From Alphaproteobacteria bacterium (lineage in GTDB: Bacteria; Pseudomonadota; Alphaproteobacteria; Micavibrionales; Micavibrionaceae): a DNA stretch of 6,943 bases. The position numbers and the translations under genes were made by a program. Shown here piece after piece: positions 1 to 5,832 of this stretch. The stretch is taken from the NCBI GenBank assembly GCA_020442505.1, contig JAGRJZ010000018.1:5854-12796 (forward strand), given 5' to 3'. Within the stretch, counting starts at the first letter, position 1. Every line of letters starts with the position of its first letter. The notes beneath the pieces were generated by a model that ran no database searches, was not told where the DNA came from, and worked only from the letters and a program-made list of their open reading frames with translations.

Positions 1-663
1 GATCTGATCGAGCTGGGCATGCCTTTCAGCGACCCGATGGCGGACGGACCGGCGATCCAAATGGCGTCCAACCGGGCTCTGCAAAACGGTGCATGCATGA
101 AACGTACGCTGGAAATGGTGCGGAATTTTCGTCAAAAAAATCAGGAAATTCCGATCGTTTTAATGGGGTATTTCAACCCCATTTATCGTTACGGCACGGA
201 TCGTTTCGCTCTAGACGCCTTTGAATCAGGGGTAGATGGACTGATCGTCGTCGATATCCCCCCGGAAGAGGATTCGGAGTTGAACGCGGCGATCCGGAAT
301 ACCAATATGGCGCTGATCCGGCTGATCACGCCGACCACAAATGACGCACGACTTGACACGATCTTGAACGGTGCCAGCGGGTTCCTATACTATGTCTCGA
401 TCACCGGCGTGACGGGCACGGCCTCGGCGGACGAAGAACGGGTCGCGATCCATATTTCCGAAATACGGGCAAAAACGGATCTCCCGATCGCGATCGGTTT
501 CGGGATCAAAAGCCCCGAAGACGCGACCCGGATGGCGCGGCTGGCCGATGCCGTCGTAGTGGGCTCGGCAATCGTGGAAACGATCGCGGAGATTCCCGCC
601 GGATCAAAAACGGTTCAGGATGTCGAAAAACAAATAGGATCCTTGGCACGTGCTTTGCGCTAA
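1..663 (+). CDS. trpA: Tryptophan synthase alpha subunit, 5'-truncated by window edge
   Basis: Cleaves indole-3-glycerol phosphate to indole and glyceraldehyde 3-phosphate in the cytoplasm; indole is channelled to TrpB in the alpha2-beta2 complex, the last step of tryptophan synthesis. The reading frame is open from base 1, so about 45 N-terminal residues are missing; 220 codons remain of a usual length near 265. The first visible residues, DLIELGMPFSDPMADGP, hold both catalytic acids of the family: the Glu of IELG and, eleven residues on, the Asp of ADGP (E. coli Glu49 and Asp60). Further family signatures are YYVSITGVTGT in the loop after strand 6, and the phosphate-binding segments IGFGIKSPEDA and VVVGSAIVETI. 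An internal ATG at 19 is not the start, because the conserved catalytic segment begins before it. trpB is expected just upstream. The gene looks intact apart from the edge. Confidence 0.97.
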   Translation, partial: DLIELGMPFSDPMADGPAIQMASNRALQNGACMKRTLEMVRNFRQKNQEIPIVLMGYFNPIYRYGTDRFALDAFESGVDGLIVVDIPPEEDSELNAAIRNTNMALIRLITPTTNDARLDTILNGASGFLYYVSITGVTGTASADEERVAIHISEIRAKTDLPIAIGFGIKSPEDATRMARLADAVVVGSAIVETIAEIPAGSKTVQDVEKQIGSLARALR

Positions 664-696
664 AAAATCTCGAAGATTGACAATCGCCACAAAAAT

Positions 697-702
697 GGAG
701 GA
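697..702 (+). promoter_or_regulatory. Strong Shine-Dalgarno GGAGGA upstream of accD, misplaced for the ATG
   Basis: GGAGGA is the best ribosome-binding sequence in the trpA-accD gap, but it lies 35 bases before the accD ATG at 738, too far to serve it directly. It sits 8 bases before an in-frame CTG at 711, an ideal distance, which would add nine residues (start plus SSNKNGSA) before MNWLTN. It also overlaps an ATG at 695 that opens a 12-codon ORF ending TAG at 731-733, four bases before the accD ATG. Closer to ATG 738 only weak purine-rich sequence (AAGAACGG, 723-730) is seen. Which start is used cannot be decided from sequence alone. Confidence 0.4.
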
Positions 703-737
703 TAAAAACCCTGTCCTCAAACAAGAACGGTAGCGCA

Positions 738-1811
738 ATGAACTGGCTCACGAATTTTATCCGTCCGAAGATTCGCTCCCTCGTCGAGCATCAAAAAGAC
801 GTGCCGGAGAATCTCTGGACGAAGTGCCCTGCTTGCGAGGGCATGCTCTTCCAGCGGGATCTGACCGAGAATCTGAATGTCTGCAGCCATTGCGGCCACC
901 ACATGAAAATCGGGGTAACGGACCGCCTGGCTTTGCTGTTCGACGGGGGCCGTTACGAGACGTTGTCAGTGCCGAAAGTTCCGCATGATCCCCTGAAATT
1001 CAAGGATCGCAAGAAATACGCCGACCGGCTGAAGGAAGCCCGCGCGAAAACCGGGCGTGAAGACGCGATCATCGTTGGAAAGGGGACGATCGGGGGTGCG
1101 CCGGTCGTCATCGCTGCGTTCGATTTCGCGTTTATGGGCGGCTCGATGGGCACGGCCGTGGGCGAAGGCGTTGTGACGGCTGCGGAATCTGCGGTGAAGG
1201 AAGGCGCCGCGTTGATCGTTGTGCCGGCCTCCGGCGGCGCGCGCATGCAGGAAGGCGCTTTGTCTTTGATGCAAATGCCGCGCACGATTGTCGCGGTGGA
1301 AATGGTGAAGGCGGCGCGGCTTCCCTATATCGTGCTTTTGACGGATCCGACGACCGGGGGGGTCAGCGCGTCTTTCGCCATGATCGGCGACATTCATATC
1401 GCCGAGCCGGGCTGTATGATCGGCTTTGCCGGAAAACGGGTGATTCAGGAGACGATCCGGGAGGAATTGCCCGAAGGCTTCCAGACGGCCGAATATTGCC
1501 GCGACCACGGGATGATCGACATCGTGGCTCACCGTAAACAGCTTCATGAAACCCTGGCCCGGATTCTGGGGCTGTTGTTCGACAAAAAGAAGACAACCGA
1601 AAAAGTGACTCCGGCGAGCGGTGCTTCCGTCCAGAACGGCCGCAGCAAAAATGGAAACGGAAAAGGCGCCTCTTCCGCAACGAAGGCCCGGGCGCAAAAA
1701 AACGTCCGCATGAAAGCCCGGGTCCGGAAAGCAAAAATGACGATAAAGTCTGCCGCGAACGACCCCGCTTCTGCGGCACCGAAACCCCGGAAATCCTCTA
1801 CAAAACGGTAG
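738..1811 (+). CDS. accD: Acetyl-CoA carboxylase carboxyltransferase subunit beta, with long basic C-terminal tail
   Basis: With AccA it forms the carboxyltransferase that moves the carboxyl group from biotinylated AccB to acetyl-CoA, giving malonyl-CoA for fatty acid synthesis. The 357 residues begin MNWLTNFIRPKIRSL, a usual alphaproteobacterial N-terminus, and this supports ATG 738. A four-Cys zinc ribbon follows (Cys30, Cys33, Cys49, Cys52). The crotonase-fold core holds the oxyanion-hole and CoA-contact segments: GGSMGTAVGEG from Gly134, PASGGARMQEG from Pro163, and TDPTTGGVSASF from Thr202, then the IGFAGKRVIQETI block. From Asp282 on, 76 residues are low complexity and basic: 22 Lys/Arg against 3 Asp/Glu, rich in Ala and Ser. 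The family normally ends near the start of this tail. trpA ends 74 bp upstream and folC starts 4 bp downstream, so translation of folC is probably coupled. The catalytic part is complete. Confidence 0.97.
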   Translation: MNWLTNFIRPKIRSLVEHQKDVPENLWTKCPACEGMLFQRDLTENLNVCSHCGHHMKIGVTDRLALLFDGGRYETLSVPKVPHDPLKFKDRKKYADRLKEARAKTGREDAIIVGKGTIGGAPVVIAAFDFAFMGGSMGTAVGEGVVTAAESAVKEGAALIVVPASGGARMQEGALSLMQMPRTIVAVEMVKAARLPYIVLLTDPTTGGVSASFAMIGDIHIAEPGCMIGFAGKRVIQETIREELPEGFQTAEYCRDHGMIDIVAHRKQLHETLARILGLLFDKKKTTEKVTPASGASVQNGRSKNGNGKGASSATKARAQKNVRMKARVRKAKMTIKSAANDPASAAPKPRKSSTKR

Positions 1812-1815
1812 AGAC

Positions 1816-3156
1816 ATGTTCGGCGCGGATGCCACCCATCCCGATCAATCGCTTCAAGACAAGCTCTTGTCTATCTACGCCCTGCGCAGCGGTACGGTCG
1901 GAAAAATTGATTTAACCCTGCGTCCGGAATATTTGATGCTTCTGGCACGTCTCGGTGATCCACATCTTCGTCTGCCGCCGGTCATTCACGTTGCGGGGAC
2001 AAACGGGAAGGGATCTGTCCTGGCTTTGCTGCAGGCTATGTTCGCAGCGGGCCGCCACCAGGTCCATGCGTATCGCTCGCCGCATCTGAAAAAATTTAAC
2101 GAGCGGATTGTCCTTTCCGGAAAAGAGATAAGCGATGCGCGTCTGGAATCCCTTCTGGACAGGGTTCTGGAGTCGAATGACGGGGCGCCGCTGACTTTTT
2201 TCGAGATCACCACGGCGCTGGCTTTTTTGGCTTTTACTGAAACACCGGCCGATCTTCTCTTGCTGGAAGTCGGGCTTGGCGGACGCCTTGATTCAACGAA
2301 CGTAGTCGAAGATCCCCTTGCCACCGTCATCACAAAAATTTCAAGAGACCATACGGAGTTTTTGGGCGAAACGCTTCCTGCGATCGCGGCGGAAAAGGCC
2401 GGCATTATGAAGCCGGGCGCGCCTTGCATCATCGGGCCGCAGGAAGACGAATCGGTCTGGCCGGTCTTTGAGGAACGGGCCGCAAAAATCAGTTGCCCGC
2501 TTTACCGCTTTGGACGGGAATGGAACGTGGAAGAAGCGGATTCGGGTCACCTGTGGTTCAGATTCAGAACAGATGAAACGCTTTGGCCCCGTCCGGCGTT
2601 GACCGGTCGACATCAAATCGACAATGCCGGGACGGCCCTTGCGCTTTGCTCCGTTCTAGCGCAGAAAAAAAAACACGGGCTTTCCGCGGCCGCTCTCCGG
2701 AAAGGCCTGACGGAGGTTTGTCATCCCGGACGGTTGCAGCGTTTGACCACGGGACCGCTGGCTAGTATGTTGCCGACGGGCTGGGAATTGTGGGTCGACG
2801 GCGGTCATAACGACAGCGCGGGGGCCGCGCTCGCCGCACAGGCTCGCCTCTGGTCCACGGAAGATCCGAAGCCTTTGCATCTGATTTGTGGCATGATGCG
2901 GCACAAAAACCCCCGTCCCTTCCTTCAACCGCTTTTACCGCATTTATCGAGTTTAACCCTAACGGGAATCCCGGGGGTTGAAGAGTCCTGCCCGCCAGCC
3001 TTACTACTTGAAAGAATTGCGGTCCTTCCCTTTGCAGCAATAAAAAAAGCCCAAACGCCTCAGGAGGCCTTATCATCGCTTATCAAATCTCGTAAGATAA
3101 CCGAAAGCCGCGTTTTGATCGCGGGTTCCCTTTATCTTGCGGGATACGTTTTATGA
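1816..3156 (+). CDS. folC: Bifunctional dihydrofolate synthase / folylpolyglutamate synthase
   Basis: A Mur-ligase-type ATP-dependent enzyme that adds glutamate to dihydropteroate and then extends the glutamate chain of folates in the cytoplasm. The 446 residues are of normal length. Visible motifs are the P-loop GTNGKGS (residues 61-67), EVGLGGRLDSTN (151-162), RDHTEFLG (177-184), EKAGIMKPG (193-201, where Lys194 matches the carbamylated active-site Lys of the family), GRHQIDN (264-270), and in the C-terminal domain VDGGHN (327-332). The start at 1816 lies 4 bp after the accD stop with only a weak GTAGAG-like ribosome-binding site inside the accD stop region, consistent with translational coupling. 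The stop overlaps the chvI start (ATGA). The codons from about 2940 to the end are more AT-rich than the rest. An A9 run at 2665-2673 encodes Lys284-286. trpA-accD-folC is a familiar alphaproteobacterial order. Confidence 0.96.
   Translation: MFGADATHPDQSLQDKLLSIYALRSGTVGKIDLTLRPEYLMLLARLGDPHLRLPPVIHVAGTNGKGSVLALLQAMFAAGRHQVHAYRSPHLKKFNERIVLSGKEISDARLESLLDRVLESNDGAPLTFFEITTALAFLAFTETPADLLLLEVGLGGRLDSTNVVEDPLATVITKISRDHTEFLGETLPAIAAEKAGIMKPGAPCIIGPQEDESVWPVFEERAAKISCPLYRFGREWNVEEADSGHLWFRFRTDETLWPRPALTGRHQIDNAGTALALCSVLAQKKKHGLSAAALRKGLTEVCHPGRLQRLTTGPLASMLPTGWELWVDGGHNDSAGAALAAQARLWSTEDPKPLHLICGMMRHKNPRPFLQPLLPHLSSLTLTGIPGVEESCPPALLLERIAVLPFAAIKKAQTPQEALSSLIKSRKITESRVLIAGSLYLAGYVL
3070..3098 (+). 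promoter_or_regulatory. Candidate internal promoter for chvI-chvG inside folC
   Basis: A -35-like TTATCA (3070-3075) and a -10-like TAAGAT (3093-3098) are separated by 17 bases; each matches the sigma-70 consensus at four of six positions. The -10 ends 54 bases before the chvI ATG. The surrounding 3' end of folC is locally AT-rich, which fits a promoter but also just fits codon choice. An interrupted inverted repeat, GCCTC-AG-GAGGC (3057-3068), lies immediately upstream and could be an operator or chance. Weak evidence only; chvI may instead rely on readthrough from folC. Confidence 0.25.
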
Positions 3157-3866
3157 ATGGCGGCACGATTGCCCTGGTGGACGATGACAGAAATATTTTG
3201 ACCTCCGTCTCTATGGCTTTGAAGGCGGAGGGATACACCGTCCGCAGCTATCAGGACGGGCGCGCGGGCTATGAAGGTATCACCGGCGCCGTTCCGGATC
3301 TGGCCATTCTCGACGTGAAGATGCCGCGCATGGACGGGATCGAAACACTGCGAAAGCTAAGGGATAATCCTCTGACCGCCTTCCTGCCCGTGATCTTTCT
3401 GACATCCAAGGACGACGAGACCGATCAGTTGGCGGGGTTTGCGCAAGGGGCCGACGACTATATCACCAAACCGTTTTCACAGGCATTGCTGCTGGCCCGG
3501 ATTCGGACGCTTATGCGGCGTACCGCGTCGCGCGCAACCCCAAAAGAGGCCCGGAATCAGATCGTGCGTGGATCGTTGATCCTGGATGACACCCGGCACG
3601 ATTGCTTTTGGAAGGGCGCGCAGGTTAATCTGACGGTGACCGAATACCTGCTTCTGCGCGCGCTGGCCGACAGGCCCGGACATGTCAAAACGCGCGACCA
3701 GTTGATTGATCTAGCCTATGGTGAGACACTCGACGTTGAAGACCGCAGTGTCGATTCGCATATCAAACGACTGCGAAAGAAGCTGCGCGGGGCGGACCCG
3801 AATTTTTCACATATCGAGACTTTGTATGGAATCGGATACAAATACACAGACACGACTGACGGATGA
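3153..3866 (+). CDS. chvI: OmpR/PhoB-family response regulator, ChvI type
   Basis: DNA-binding response regulator of a two-component system, phosphorylated by the kinase encoded next to it. The 237 residues contain a receiver domain (about 4-124) with the acidic pocket Asp10-Asp12, phosphoacceptor Asp54 in LAILDVKMPRMDG, Thr84 and Lys106 (ITKPFS). A linker is followed by a winged-helix effector domain (about 140-235) with RDQLIDLAYGE, VDSHIKRLRKKLR in the recognition helix region and the terminal hairpin GIGYKY. The opening IALVDDDRNILTSVS and the SVDSHIKRLRKK block are close to remembered ChvI sequences; in relatives ChvI controls envelope, exopolysaccharide, acid-response and motility genes. 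All phosphotransfer residues are present. The start shares ATGA with the folC stop and has only a weak GGGA ribosome-binding site, which suggests coupled translation. The last 41 bases overlap the predicted chvG start. Confidence 0.93.
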   Translation: MNGGTIALVDDDRNILTSVSMALKAEGYTVRSYQDGRAGYEGITGAVPDLAILDVKMPRMDGIETLRKLRDNPLTAFLPVIFLTSKDDETDQLAGFAQGADDYITKPFSQALLLARIRTLMRRTASRATPKEARNQIVRGSLILDDTRHDCFWKGAQVNLTVTEYLLLRALADRPGHVKTRDQLIDLAYGETLDVEDRSVDSHIKRLRKKLRGADPNFSHIETLYGIGYKYTDTTDG

Positions 3867-5205
3867 CCGCGCCCGCCCGGCGGGGGGGTTGATCCTCCGG
3901 ATTCTGGCCGTGAACCTGATCGTGCCCGTGGTGCTTGTTCTGGGTCTGCTTTACATGGATCAGTATAAAGCCGGGTTGATGGCGGCCGAGAACGAAGCCG
4001 TACGGGTCCAGGCGCGCCTTTTTGCGGCCTCCCTGGCGGGGAAGGATACGACCGATTCTGAGACGCGGGCTTTGCTTGAGCGGATGGCCGAGATCACACA
4101 GACGGCCGTACGGGTTGCGGATTCCCGGGACGATCCGATTCTGTCGGCCGATTTTACCTCTTCTGCGCCCGGGACGGAGCGTTTTTCCTCTCACGCTTCG
4201 GTTGCCTTGACCTTGCACGACGGAACAACCGCAACGCTCCAGGTGCGGCGCAGCGGAGCGCTTGTCGGCACGGCGCTGGACCGGATTCGTTTTGCGGTTT
4301 TCGGCTTTTTCCTAAGCGTTTTGAGCATCACGATTTTGATGTCGGTTTATCTGGCCGGGATCATCGGAACCCCCGTGACCCGTCTTGCGCGCGCGGCGGA
4401 ACAAATCCGCAAAACCAGAAGCCGTGATATCGCGATTCCCGATCTATCTGCGCGCGGTGACGAAATCGGCGCCCTGTCCCGCGCCTTGCGGGATATGACC
4501 CAGGCGCTGTGGGAACGCATGGATACGATCGAGGCTTTTGCCGCCGATGTCGCGCATGAGCTGAAAAATCCGCTGACCTCGCTGCGCAGCGCGATCGAAA
4601 CGCTGGGCAAGTTGGAAGACAAAGCCGACCAGGCGCAGCTTCTGGCGATTATGCAGCACGACGTACGCCGGCTTGACCGTCTAATCACCGATATATCCCG
4701 CGCCTCCCGTCTTGACGCGGCGTTAAACCGGGAGGAAAAGGAAACGCTCGATCTGGTCGTTTTGCTGCGCGACCTTTGCGCGGCGCACGCAATTGGGAAA
4801 CCAGACACGATCATGTTGTCTGCACCTGAGGATGAACGTTTCCTGGTTCACGGAAATGAAACGCGTCTGGCGCAGGTTTTTGAAAATCTTATTACGAACG
4901 CCCTGTCTTTCTCGCCCGCGGACAGGCCGGTGAGGGTCGTGTTCGACAAAGAACCGGGGGCCGTACGGGTCCGGGTCCGCGACGAGGGACCGGGCGTTCC
5001 CGACGAAGAAAAAGACAGGATATTCAAACGCTTCTACACGCGCCGGCCGGAGGGCGAGGCCTATGGCGAGCATTCCGGACTCGGCCTGTCTATTGCGCAG
5101 CAAATCGTCGCGGCCCATGGCGGAACTATCATGCTTGAAGACAAAACAGAAAGAGCGAAGGCCGGTAAAGGCGCCTGTTTTACGGTTGTTCTGCCGGCCC
5201 TTTGA
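3826..5205 (+). CDS. chvG: Membrane sensor histidine kinase, ChvG/ExoS type
   Basis: Inner-membrane sensor kinase, partner of ChvI. Read from ATG 3826 it has 459 residues: a short cytoplasmic start, TM1 (about 26-44), a periplasmic sensing region of roughly 110 residues (45-155), TM2 (156-180), HAMP linker, HisKA with the phosphorylated His244 in AHELKNPL, and HATPase with N-box Asn358, G1 DEGPG from Asp386, FKRFYTRRPEGEAYGEHSG and the G2 GLGLS. RPEGEA(Y/F)G next to SGLGLSI is highly characteristic of ChvG, as is RILAVN...LGLLYMDQY around TM1. The start is uncertain. ATG 3826 lies within chvI (41-bp overlap) with a weak GAG site; the same frame is open back to 3718, deeper in chvI, and a TTG at 3889 would begin just before TM1. 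An ATG at 3863 forming ATGA with the chvI stop is out of frame unless the adjacent G7 run is one base longer. The catalytic domains look complete. Confidence 0.93.
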   Translation: MESDTNTQTRLTDDRARPAGGLILRILAVNLIVPVVLVLGLLYMDQYKAGLMAAENEAVRVQARLFAASLAGKDTTDSETRALLERMAEITQTAVRVADSRDDPILSADFTSSAPGTERFSSHASVALTLHDGTTATLQVRRSGALVGTALDRIRFAVFGFFLSVLSITILMSVYLAGIIGTPVTRLARAAEQIRKTRSRDIAIPDLSARGDEIGALSRALRDMTQALWERMDTIEAFAADVAHELKNPLTSLRSAIETLGKLEDKADQAQLLAIMQHDVRRLDRLITDISRASRLDAALNREEKETLDLVVLLRDLCAAHAIGKPDTIMLSAPEDERFLVHGNETRLAQVFENLITNALSFSPADRPVRVVFDKEPGAVRVRVRDEGPGVPDEEKDRIFKRFYTRRPEGEAYGEHSGLGLSIAQQIVAAHGGTIMLEDKTERAKAGKGACFTVVLPAL

Positions 5206-5327
5206 GGAATTTTCACGTAGCAGGTTTGTTTTCGATTCCCTTGCACGGCCCACGGAGCTCGACTGTTTCAGTGAAACCCATTTCCGGATTGGAATTAGCT
5301 GCGCACATTTTTGCCAGAACGGATGCG
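5206..5327. other. Convergent intergenic gap between chvG and the minus-strand gene
   Basis: The 122 bp between two converging stops hold no gene that I can support. A 13-base odd palindrome, GTTTCAGTGAAAC (5265-5277), is the only clear symmetry; as a hairpin it is a 5-bp stem with a 3-base loop and no following T run on either strand, so it is a poor intrinsic terminator. No convincing terminator is visible for either gene. In other alphaproteobacteria hprK usually follows chvG here; no trace of it is seen. Confidence 0.4.
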
Positions 5328-5717
5328 TTAATGGTCACGATCGAAATCCTCCTCGATGGTCAAAAGGCCGTTTTCCTTTGAAACCCCTTTCCCTTCCCAG
5401 CTATAGAAGACAACTTTCGTGCGTTCCTCGGGACTGGTGCGCGGGGTCGGATGATAAAACAGACGCCCGGGGGCTTTCTCCCCCACCGGTACGAGCTGGT
5501 CCGTCCGGCCGTTTAAAATGCTGACGATGTTCATAATCTTCTTTTCGGACAAGGCCGGGTCTTCATTTTTGTCCAAAACGGTGTAATCCCCCACCGGGAC
5601 GTAGGCCCCCGTCGTCTCGTTTTGCTTCAGCAGCAAAAAAGACGCGGCGTGAAGCGGGTTACGCCGGTATGTATAAAGCTGTTTCGCGGTGATCGTGTTA
5701 AAGCCGTCAAGGGTCAT
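5328..5717 (-). CDS. Hypothetical protein of 129 residues, unrecognised family
   Basis: I do not recognise this protein. It is 129 residues with no Cys, a single Trp, no signal peptide and no membrane segment, so it is probably a small soluble cytoplasmic protein. The first half has a normal globular mix (KQLYTYRRNPLHAASFLLLK, then VPVGDYTVLDKNEDP and KKIMNIVSILNG). The middle is Pro/Arg/Lys-rich (GEKAPGRLFYHPTPRTSPEER), and after KVVFYSWEGKG the end is acidic (TIEEDFDRDH). An AGAGGA ribosome-binding site lies 12 bases before the ATG, slightly far but usable. It is likely real: the frame is open between intergenic gaps, the composition is protein-like, and no better gene covers the region. 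A plus-strand frame at 5063-5524 overlaps the well-identified chvG end and is not credible. It stands alone, convergent to chvG and divergent from ahcY, at a place where hprK-manX-ptsH is usual; no function follows from that. Confidence 0.72.
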   Translation of the reverse strand: MTLDGFNTITAKQLYTYRRNPLHAASFLLLKQNETTGAYVPVGDYTVLDKNEDPALSEKKIMNIVSILNGRTDQLVPVGEKAPGRLFYHPTPRTSPEERTKVVFYSWEGKGVSKENGLLTIEEDFDRDH

Positions 5718-5832
5718 AACGTTTTTATTTCCTCTTGTTTTAAAAACCTTTTGGCTTCATTCTGGGCCAAATTTGTTAAAAAACCGTGAAATATCCGGCC
5801 TCCAATTCAAAAAGCAGAAAGGATAAGATTCC
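5718..5832. promoter_or_regulatory. Divergent promoter region between the orphan gene and ahcY
   Basis: This AT-rich 115-bp gap must hold the start signals of both divergent genes. Toward ahcY, TTGGCT (5751-5756) and TGTTAA (5774-5779) are 17 bases apart and form a poor -35/-10 candidate. An inverted repeat TTTGGC (5750-5755) / GCCAAA (5766-5771) with a 10-base loop overlaps that candidate and might be an operator half-site pair. I see no SAH, SAM-II or SAM/SAH riboswitch core. No convincing promoter for the minus strand could be picked out by eye. Confidence 0.4.
5818..5823 (+). promoter_or_regulatory. Ribosome-binding site of ahcY
   Basis: AAAGGA stands 9 bases before the ATG at 5833, a normal Shine-Dalgarno spacing. 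It fixes that ATG as the ahcY start, in agreement with the protein N-terminus (MTSHFTDHKVKDIALADWG), where the conserved DIALADWGRKEI block begins a few residues in. Confidence 0.7.

Noticed and set aside
484..497. 14-base palindrome CCGATCGCGATCGG in trpA
   Set aside because: It encodes the conserved Pro-Ile-Ala-Ile segment with the gene's usual codons, and GATC-rich strings recur through the window.
666..678. Inverted repeat AATCT-CGA-AGATT just after the trpA stop
   Set aside because: A 5-bp AT-rich stem without a T run is too weak for a terminator, and accD follows closely.
966..1835. Long minus-strand frames across accD (also 953-1285 and 1363-1779)
   Set aside because: They are antisense to a gene with unmistakable AccD motifs, and their products are rich in Arg, His, Ser and Pro, as expected of GC-rich shadows.
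3041..3068. Terminator-like hairpin plus T7 when read on the minus strand
   Set aside because: There is no minus-strand gene to end here, and the bases encode a plausible FolC C-terminus.
3718..3825. Extension of chvG upstream to ATG 3718
   Set aside because: The extra 36 residues lie wholly within the chvI winged-helix coding region in another frame, include scattered Arg and Cys, and do not resemble a kinase N-terminus.
3997..4970. GCCGTACGGGT occurring three times in chvG (3997, 4105, 4960)
   Set aside because: Each copy encodes Ala-Val-Arg-Val in the reading frame; shared codon choice explains it better than a regulatory repeat.
5063..5524. Plus-strand frame of 153 codons spanning the end of chvG and the orphan gene
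   Set aside because: It overlaps the conserved ATPase end of chvG in another frame and has an Arg/Ser/Pro/Cys-rich composition without recognisable motifs.
5718..5832. SAH or SAM-type riboswitch upstream of ahcY
   Set aside because: The leader is short and AT-rich with only one weak 6-bp stem and no recognisable riboswitch core.
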